Shown here piece after piece: positions 57,334 to 64,000 of a DNA stretch of 64,000 nucleotides. The stretch is from Asterias rubens (Eukaryota; Echinodermata; Asteroidea; Forcipulatida; Asteriidae). The notes under the pieces are model-generated. The model saw only the letters and a list, made by a program, of their open reading frames with translations, had not been told where the DNA came from and did not search any database. The DNA is taken from NCBI RefSeq assembly GCF_902459465.1, contig NC_047062.1, positions 28,576,673-28,640,672 of the forward strand. Direction: 5' to 3'. How positions within the stretch are numbered: the first letter of the stretch is position 1; each line of letters starts with the position of its first letter. A program made the position numbers and the translations under genes.

Positions 57334-58767
57334 TTACATGGTTTCGTCCTTTATCACTGATCTGTCTTCGGCAGAATTCCAACACGATGTATAGGTGCCC
57401 ACATTCAAGGACCAATAATTAATTGCAAATATGCGTAGTACGGTGAAGACACTGGGCTTATAAACCATCTTGCCCTTCACACCAAGATGACGAATCTTCT
57501 CTTCCAGTTCCTTCACCCCTTCCTTGTTGTTGAAATTATTAGTGTAGACACTAATAAAGTAAGCTGTTGCCCCCTTGTCTCTCGGCACTTTAGCGAACAT
57601 ACCGAGCTTCCCCTTCACTGTTGCTTGGGCAATCCTCACCCATTCCGCGTCATATTTTTCTCTTTCGAACGGTTTGTAAAAGAGAAGCCACGTACCCCGT
57701 AAACACCTTTAATGTAAGAAAGAGCGGAACAACACACAATAATTTATTTTCAAACCATTCAGCATTTTCAAATTCATTTAAATCAATTGTTAGTATAATT
57801 TTTTTACTTTTCATTTTCAATGACACTGGACAGTATTTTTTAGAGAGAAAGAGGAGAAAAAAGTCCCCTGCCCGATAATTTCACTAGCTAAAGTAGCTAT
57901 CATCTGGTTTCCTAGGTTTGTTACATTTCTTCTCTTTTTATTGTTATTATCTCACAATATTATTAGGACCGTTTATTTTGTGAAAAGTGTTTTAACTAAT
58001 GTTGCAATCGTCACGACATCAATTCAATCTTTGCTTGGCCTCTATATTTTTTGGTGATTACAGGTTTTTTGTTTTTCAATTTTTGATTGCAATAATATTT
58101 TTTCTTTTAGAGAACAATTGCCTTATGATAAGAATTCATCTTACTTGTGAGCCAAAGCCAATTCTTTGATAGTGCAGAAGTTTACTCGGTTGGTGGGTGT
58201 ACGTTTCAATTCTTCCCAGTCAGTTATCAAGCTTTCCTTATCTCCAAGTGCTTCATCTTCAACATAGCTTGGCGACAAAACTCTTGCTTCTTCAACACCT
58301 GCAGGCCTGGAAAATTCATTGGCATTTCAAAGGAGTGGCAAAGTACAGTTATATTTAAAAGAGCACATGCTTTTATGAATAACAAATAACCTACAAAACA
58401 TCAAATAGATATAGCTTCAATCTTTTAAATTTTTACCGCACAATTTCATTTAAACGCGAGTTTCACAACTTTGGCACCTTTTAACATTAATTTCTTACTA
58501 ACAATTTGCAATTTGTTTTACGGTAATTGAAGTTAATCGCAAATGATGTTAGGGCCCGGGGATGGGATAAAATGTACTAAATTGGTTGACTACTAATTCT
58601 CACCACTCAAACTTTGAAGGCACGATGCTTTCCAGAAAAAAATCAAGCCGGCGTTGTTGTTCGCTCTGATCATCTGGGTAGTCCCGAGGATTGAAGGCAT
58701 ACCGTTCCACTGTGCGCCAACCCTTATAGTCTTCCACTGACCTAAAGTCAGAAAGTTTGAGCTCCAT
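57334..58767 (-). CDS. C11orf68-like: UPF0696/BLES03-like protein, array copy 7 (subgroup B)
   Basis: Exons 58767-58604, 58306-58145 and 57706-57334 give about 232 residues, phase 2 throughout. The first exon listed is identical in translation to copy 6. The middle exon has one extra codon (TPTNR where copy 6 has TPDR) and keeps DEALGD. The last exon differs slightly (VYTNNFNN; NYWSLNVG). The usual Asp or Lys before WSL is Tyr. As in copy 6, an upstream exon is possible (donor GTAGGT at 59802). This is the last copy of the array and faces the SCCPDH gene on the other strand. The start choice is the same as for copy 6. Confidence 0.8.
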
Positions 58768-58830
58768 GTGTTGTGTGGAAGTACTGAAAGCTGGAAACTG
58801 AACGGCAAGATAAGACAAGATTGTTTATCC

Positions 58831-59413
58831 CACTGTCTTTATCTGCAAGGATACAGACAGACTAGGTATGCTTTTCAGAACCAGTGATTTCATTGGATAC
58901 CATGATTGGATAAAGTAAACGTGCAGTGACGTAAGCTTTGCATAATGTCTGTGTTGATTGGTCTAAGGTGATGTGGGTGCAGCTGACAACCATCGCATCG
59001 GACCAATCAAAACACAGATATGAAAAGCTTACTTTCGGTTGTCCATGTAGTGTCCACGAGTGTATTAGCGAGGTTTAGCTGTTACGCGAGCAAAAACGTG
59101 ACCGTTAACACCACAAAACTGTGTCATTTCTAGGTTTTATTTCTCGGGTTTATTTCATGTTCACGTATGACGTCTGCACGTACGTACGTACCTGACGTTA
59201 AAATGGTTACTTCACGAAGGCTTAAAACGTGCGATTTTTACAACATTTTTTGACGTTCACGTTTACGTTTTTGCTCGCGTAACGTGCAGCTAAACCTCTC
59301 TATTATACAAGAGTGCGAATCTCCATGTGAAATAAGCGAAAGGTGAATGATATGGGGATTGACGTAGGCTAGAGGCCACTCTTTGGCGTTATTCAGGAAC
59401 CTCAAAATGTGAC
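58831..59413 (-). repeat. CRE/CCAAT-rich repeat with nested inverted element, 5' of copy 7
   Basis: Counterpart of 55111-55697 in tandem unit 2, including the nested element at about 59067-59298. Confidence 0.75.
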
Positions 59414-59802
59414 GTCAAATGTTTCAACATCTTGGTGCAACTGAATGCAGAACCACCTCAAGCTCATCTATGCTCCAAAAAGTTTGCATCTACCTTAGAT
59501 TAGTACAAGTAGCTAGCTATGTATACCTTTATAAGGTAAAGGGATTCGGTGTTGTGATAATGCGTTACTTCATTTTGGAAACTGGAGCCACCCTTTTTTA
59601 TGTAAACAAGTTATTTATATTAGGATGCGTAGTACTAGTAGGCCTACAATTTTATTTGTGCGTTTTTCCTGTAGCCGCCTGTCTGAACATAAAACAATGC
59701 GGATGAGGCATAGTCTCTGTTTAAACATATTTTTATTTACACATAATCACTCTTAAATCAAGTAGCAGAACAATATTATTAGGCTTTAATTGCACAACCT
59801 AC

Positions 59803-59890
59803 CTTGGATTTTAGCTGTCCGTATAACGCTGTCTGGAGTACTGTTTTGGGGGTGTGTACGTGTGTCTCTTTCTCTTCTGAGCCTTTATTC
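59803..59890 (-). other. Candidate 5' exon of copy 7
   Basis: Same block and donor (GTAGGT at 59802) as at 56088, here with an extra His-Val codon pair. The open frame continues upstream through the 59889-60018 inverted repeat to an ATG near 59995, but that extension looks repeat-derived. Confidence 0.35.
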
Positions 59891-60018
59891 AAGGCGCACG
59901 CGGCGGCAGCTCCCCAAAAGTCACGCACAAAAAAAAGTACGCCGCTCGCACTGGTCTTTTTCGTAGTGACATTTTTGGGGCCGTGTGACATCTGAAAGAT
60001 GTCGCGTGCGCCTTGACT
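59889..60018. mobile_element. Small inverted-repeat element, AAGGCGCACGCG ends
   Basis: TCAAGGCGCACGCGGCGG at the left and CGCGTGCGCCTTGA at the right are inverted repeats, about 130 bp in all. GC-rich centre. The tandem-duplication breakpoint AAGGCGCAC coincides with its left end. Confidence 0.65.
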
Positions 60019-60493
60019 AAAGGCTACTATACTACTACATGTACACGGCCAACCCCGGAAGGCAACTAGCCTCCAATACAAGCTCCGCGTTAACACCACA
60101 CCGGCCGCATTTTTCCCTGTGGAATTGCCATCCTCAATTAATGATTTTTTTTTTAGGATTCCCTTTTTTTCAGTCGATTTAGAATAAACAAACCCACTTG
60201 AAAAAGCACTTTTACATACGACAGTGTAAATTTTCATCAAAATCATCCACTTCACAATTTTTTGTCACTGGGTGGCGCTGTAATAATGTTGACAACGTGT
60301 GATCGAAACAAAAAGGAGAGTACGGATTTTTTATGTCTGTCTAAATATCCGTCTATCCTAGACTATTCTTGTTCAATATACATGCATCATACGCATGTTA
60401 TCTTTTGATATAGAAGCAAACTGATCCAAGCGTGTAAACCCACATGACGTACTGCACAGCCTTCATAAAGTAACCAAGAACATTGTCAACAAA
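60019..60493. promoter_or_regulatory. Head-to-head intergenic region, copy 7 / SCCPDH
   Basis: Less than 700 bp separates the candidate 5' exon of copy 7 (minus) from the SCCPDH ATG (plus). It should contain the SCCPDH promoter and could serve both genes. No TATA box or clear CpG cluster is obvious, so this is a positional inference. Confidence 0.4.
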
Positions 60494-62616
60494 ATGGTGA
60501 CTTCTTCAGCTTCTTCAAGCGACGGTCGCGCCTTTGGTGTAATCGTGTTTGGTGCAAGTGGATTTACCGGTCAGTTTGTGGTGCAAGAGTTAGCCAGAGT
60601 GAGCGATGAAGAGCCGGGTCTGACTTGGGCCATAGCTGGTAGAAACCAGGACAAACTTCAAGCGGTATTGAAGGAGGCTGAGAAAGTCACAGGTTAGCCT
60701 ATCGTTAAATGATTAATAACAACCAACATGCACTGCCACTGGGGAAAAACAGCTCAGTTTGAGCATGCCAAAGATGCCGGCTCCTCTTTGTTCATAATAA
60801 ACAAAGATTGGCTCGAGATTAGTTGCGATGAATAACGTAATCTCCTCTCGCCGTCGGCAGGAGGGTTACGTTTATCGCAACTAGCTCGAGATGAGCTCAC
60901 ATGTTAGTCAAAATTGAGCCAGTAGTACTAGTACTAGTAGTAGTAGTGGCTCAATTTGACTGAGCCAGTCTTGGCTCATGTGAACCAATCATCACTCTGG
61001 GGACACTGATCATGGCTCATCTTGACTTGAGCCAATCTTTTATTGAGCCATTTGTGAACAGAGGAACCCACATTTTTGGCTGTGAAGTCAAACTCAAACC
61101 ATGGAGGTACACTGAGCCGTATTTGGAAAAGTTTCCGTATGGCATGGCGCCACCACTTTTTCATTCGATATGAAATAATCTAGCACAGTGTGTATCTAAT
61201 TTACCTCAATGAGATATATCCCATTTTGTAAAAATGAGTAAAAAAGTTGTGGCGTTAGCCGTTATCCCCATATTTTTCCCAAGTGTTTACGTGGCATCAT
61301 GGTTTATCGCGGTTCAGAACCGCAATGCATTGTGGGTAGGCAGAGAGGGCATTGACGTGTTCGACGACTTTATGTATGTTGTGATGCTATATATTTGTGT
61401 TGCGCTCACAGCACGCTCTTTCTTGTTAATTATGGTCAAAATGCGCGCGACCGCCGATATTCAAATGACCATTTGGTCATAATTGGTTGAATTTGGTGCC
61501 TTTGGAGAGGCAATTGCAAAAGCTTTCCAAATCTGCCATTACTTTTTTGTAGGAACATGTTTAGGGCTGATAACCTTCTGATCTCTACTTTGACCTTGAA
61601 TTTGACCTTGTGGATCACGTGATCTGGAGATGGATTTCTTTGAAAACTTTCCTCCATATGTTTCTCCACAATATAAAAAAGATTTATACATGTAGGCCTA
61701 GTATTTTGTTGCTTGTTTTCAAGCTCAAAGTTGCCATACTTGGCAAAACTATGATAATATTCCTACATGCAAAGTAAATTACACGTATCATGATTGCATG
61801 ATTGTATTGCATACAGAGTCAGCATGTTTCTACACTACAGGAAATACTTTTCAAACAGAACATTTTAAATTGAAAGAAAAGTTGGCTTGTTGAAGTGCAA
61901 GTTTTATCCTTTTTTCTGTCATTTCATTCATACACTGTACAATTCTTATGTAGAAATAAAATGAGCAATTTTGATTTCAAAATTCTGGCTGAAGCAAGAA
62001 CAAGTTCACATGTCTGGATTTAACAAGAAGCCAATCAGTCCATGGTTTCTATTGCCCTGGTCTCGTCCTTTAAAAGTTTTCTAAAGAAAGTGCCCTTAGC
62101 ACAAATGGCCTTGCCCTCTCCAGGATGAAGTTCCAGGCCTGCGTTCAAATCATGAGTCACGTCAAGGACAAGCAGCTCTAGTTATTTTGTTTATTATTTG
62201 CTTTAAAACAACAGGCCTTGAATTACATGGAGGCCATGACATCCATTGCCTTGGCCTTGGTGCCCCTTCAAAAGTTTCACATAGACTTTAAGATTTTCCA
62301 ATGGATGTGCCCTTTTCAAAATGAAAATGGCTTTGCCCTCTCAAAGATGAAATTCCAGGCTTGTAACAATTTTGTATACTAGCGCTTTTGTTTTTGTTAC
62401 CTTTCTATTTCTCATGTTGAATTATTTTTTTAAAAAGAGTATGGAATAAACGTCATATTAAATTGAATTTAATTGAGTTTAGATCTTTGATTTGGCTCTG
62501 TTTCTGCAGGTAAAGATTTAAAGGATGTGGGTGTACTGATTGCTAATGTTAACGATCACCAATCCATGGATAATATGTGTGCCCAAGGCAAAGTGTTGCT
62601 CAACTGTGTAGGACCG
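60494..62616 (+). CDS. SCCPDH: Saccharopine dehydrogenase-like oxidoreductase, first two exons (partial)
   Basis: Exon 1 is 60494-60692 and exon 2 is 62510-62616. The intron is phase 1 with GTTAGC donor and a CTGTTTCTGCAG acceptor; a GTGAGT donor follows exon 2 and later exons lie outside the window. Exon 1 encodes a Rossmann-fold start, VIVFGASGFTGQFVVQEL (residues 16-33), with the dinucleotide-binding GASGFTG at 20-26 and AGRN at 48-51. Exon 2 encodes VGVLIANVNDHQSMD and ends KVLLNCVGP, the strand and glycine turn that follow in SCCPDH. The ATG has a good context (AAAATGG). The vertebrate protein is a membrane- and lipid-droplet-associated homologue of saccharopine dehydrogenase whose reaction is not settled, so no lysine-pathway role is asserted. 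Only about 100 of some 430 residues are visible. Confidence 0.93.
60760..61050. repeat. Two inverted repeats in SCCPDH intron 1
   Basis: CTCGAGATTAGTTGCGAT with ATCGCAACTAGCTCGAG-like arms around CTCGCCGTCGGCAGG, then an overlapping set of TTGAGCC/GGCTCAA words (GTCAAAATTGAGCC facing GGCTCAATTTGAC) around a TAGTAGTAG centre. Probably nested folded elements. Confidence 0.65.
61051..62509. other. Remainder of SCCPDH intron 1
   Basis: No gene seen. A loose pair of related segments, each with GCCTTGCCCTCTC or GCTTTGCCCTCTC and GAxxxAxTTCCAGGC, occurs at about 62100-62140 and 62325-62360. Confidence 0.5.
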
Positions 62617-62652
62617 GTGAGTGTTCAACCATCTAGGAAGTCAAATAACATT

Positions 62653-62795
62653 TACAATTGTTGCACGCTGTGACGGGATCCATTGCGTTTTGTACACCCG
62701 AGGGGGAAAAGGGCACCCAAAGCGAAGCCGAGGGTGCCATTTGCCACCGAGGGTGTACAAAACCCATGGACCCCAGTCACAGCGTGCAACAATTG
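62653..62795. mobile_element. Folded element in SCCPDH intron 2
   Basis: TTGTTGCACGCTGTGACGGG and CATTGCGTTTTGTACACCC on the left face GGGTGTACAAAACCCATGG and GTCACAGCGTGCAACAA on the right. About 140 bp, no coding capacity. Confidence 0.8.
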
Positions 62796-64000
62796 TTTTG
62801 TTATACCTTGGTAACATTGTTATTCCTCTTCTCAAAGTTCTGTTGTCATCTTCAAACTTTATTAAGACGGAGCAATGCATAGTTCAATCATGGTTTAATA
62901 AGCAGACGAACGGTTCAAACAAGGAACAATTCTTCACCTGTTGATTGACCCAGCGTGTGTTTCGCACAGCGCTTAAAATCGACCAACAGCGGGAACGATC
63001 AAGGTGATGTACACTGGTGTACATCACTTTTCATGTTACCCGGCGCGCTGTGCATTACGCGTAGCGCGCATCATTAGCCATGATACATGCATATTTGTTG
63101 CACGGCACGTGATTGGTTCTCGTCCAATCAAACTTCACAATTTGCACAGAGGTATAACAATAAATTTTGATGTTTTGTTAAAGAACAGGGGGCTGCATGA
63201 TACTTCACAGAGCAACGCAGTCAATTACCTCCATGCCCCCTGGTCATTGCCTTGGGGTCCTTGAAATACTCCAGTAGAAATTTACAATTTCCTCATAGGG
63301 TGCCCTTTACCAAGAAGAAAATGACTTTGTGGTTTTACCAATGACCAAAAATGAAGCATTCTTGACTTTCAATAATATTTAATCAAAACAACCTTGACTG
63401 GAACATTTTGACCAACACAAAATTCCATCTTGGAATGTAAAGATGCATACAAGATGTATCAAATGTTTCACTGAAATAATTTTACAATTGCATGTTGCCG
63501 TCACGTGTCACGTTTGATACAACACACCTGTTCACAATACAAAATGTACAATAGTAAATATGAGACCAAAAGGTTGTATTTTTTTCCCCCCAGAAATTTA
63601 GCTGTTATTGTTTATCATTTGTATATTATTTTCCTTGGGGCTTGGATCTATTTAAAATAAAAATAAAAATAATAAAAAAAAGTAAATCAAGATGTTCACA
63701 GTTAAATCATTAAAGGTTTAGTAATTTCAAGTTGCATTGCCCGATTTGCAACAAAAGCACTTTTTTTTTCTTTTTCTTTTTCTCTCTGAATGAATTTTCA
63801 TAGATGAAGCGGTTTCAAAATCAAAAACATACGTACACAAATTGTCAATAATGCCTTGCACTGAGCCACGATCAAAGCACAAGGAACAGTAACATGCAAA
63901 TTATATGGCAAAAAAAGGCAATAGGCCTAATCTTTTTTTTTCTAGTCATCAAATTGTGTGATTTTTTTTTAGACAAAATGAAAAATTATGTAATTCTTGA
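62796..64000. other. SCCPDH intron 2, continuing past the window
   Basis: AT-rich with no exon recognised. The next SCCPDH exon would be expected to start with a YRFYGEP-like segment, which is not present here. Simple T and TTTTTC runs occur near 63760-63785. Confidence 0.5.

Larger units (their letters stand above)
56179..59899. repeat. Tandem duplication unit 2 (carries copy 7)
   Basis: 3721 bp, the partner of 52322-56178. Differences are scattered substitutions, small indels and one intron deletion, so it is older than the 1-9382 duplication. Confidence 0.95.

Noticed and set aside
59779-60255. 158-codon minus-strand frame upstream of copy 7
   Set aside because: Only its last 25 codons, before a GTAGGT donor, resemble a family first exon; the rest crosses an inverted-repeat element and the SCCPDH upstream region.

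Overview
This is animal nuclear DNA: AT-rich, full of short inverted-repeat transposons and tRNA-derived SINEs, with small exons bounded by GT/AG introns and very little coding sequence. The repeat style (many TAGGCCTA-containing fragments, folded MITEs) and the protein sequences suggest a marine invertebrate deuterostome, most likely an echinoderm. That taxonomic call is an inference.

The main content is a tandem, same-strand (minus) array of seven genes for the UPF0696 family, also called C11orf68/BLES03 or DUF1917, whose human member has an eIF4E-like fold. Gene bodies lie at 2637-9006, 17216-22553, 27214-31364, 38098-42094, 46577-48396, 53478-55047 and 57334-58767. A truncated, frameshifted eighth fragment is at 46089-46309. 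Copies 1-4 (subgroup A) have four coding exons, with an 86-nt first exon and phase-2 introns throughout. A conserved non-coding exon lies further upstream in copies 2-4. Copies 5-7 (subgroup B) are shorter and divergent in the C-terminal motif, and their 5' exon is uncertain.

The array grew by several kinds of duplication. The segment 1-9382 is almost identical to 14119-22938 and is separated from it by a 500-N gap and about 4 kb of unique sequence. This may be a recent duplication or an uncollapsed haplotype. Units 52322-56178 and 56179-59899 are a second, clean tandem duplication carrying copies 6 and 7. Copy 1 also has its first exon duplicated by a 1032-bp tandem repeat whose joints lie inside two copies of the same MITE.

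Between the genes and in their introns are MITE families, several with readable target-site duplications, a CACTA-like element nested in a MITE, SINEs, palindromes, minisatellites (109, 148 and about 259 bp units, and a CATGGTAC-rich one), a composite tetranucleotide microsatellite, and a probable fossil of a DIRS-like retrotransposon ORF. At the right edge, on the plus strand and head-to-head with copy 7, are the first two exons of a saccharopine dehydrogenase-like oxidoreductase (SCCPDH). The gene continues beyond the window.
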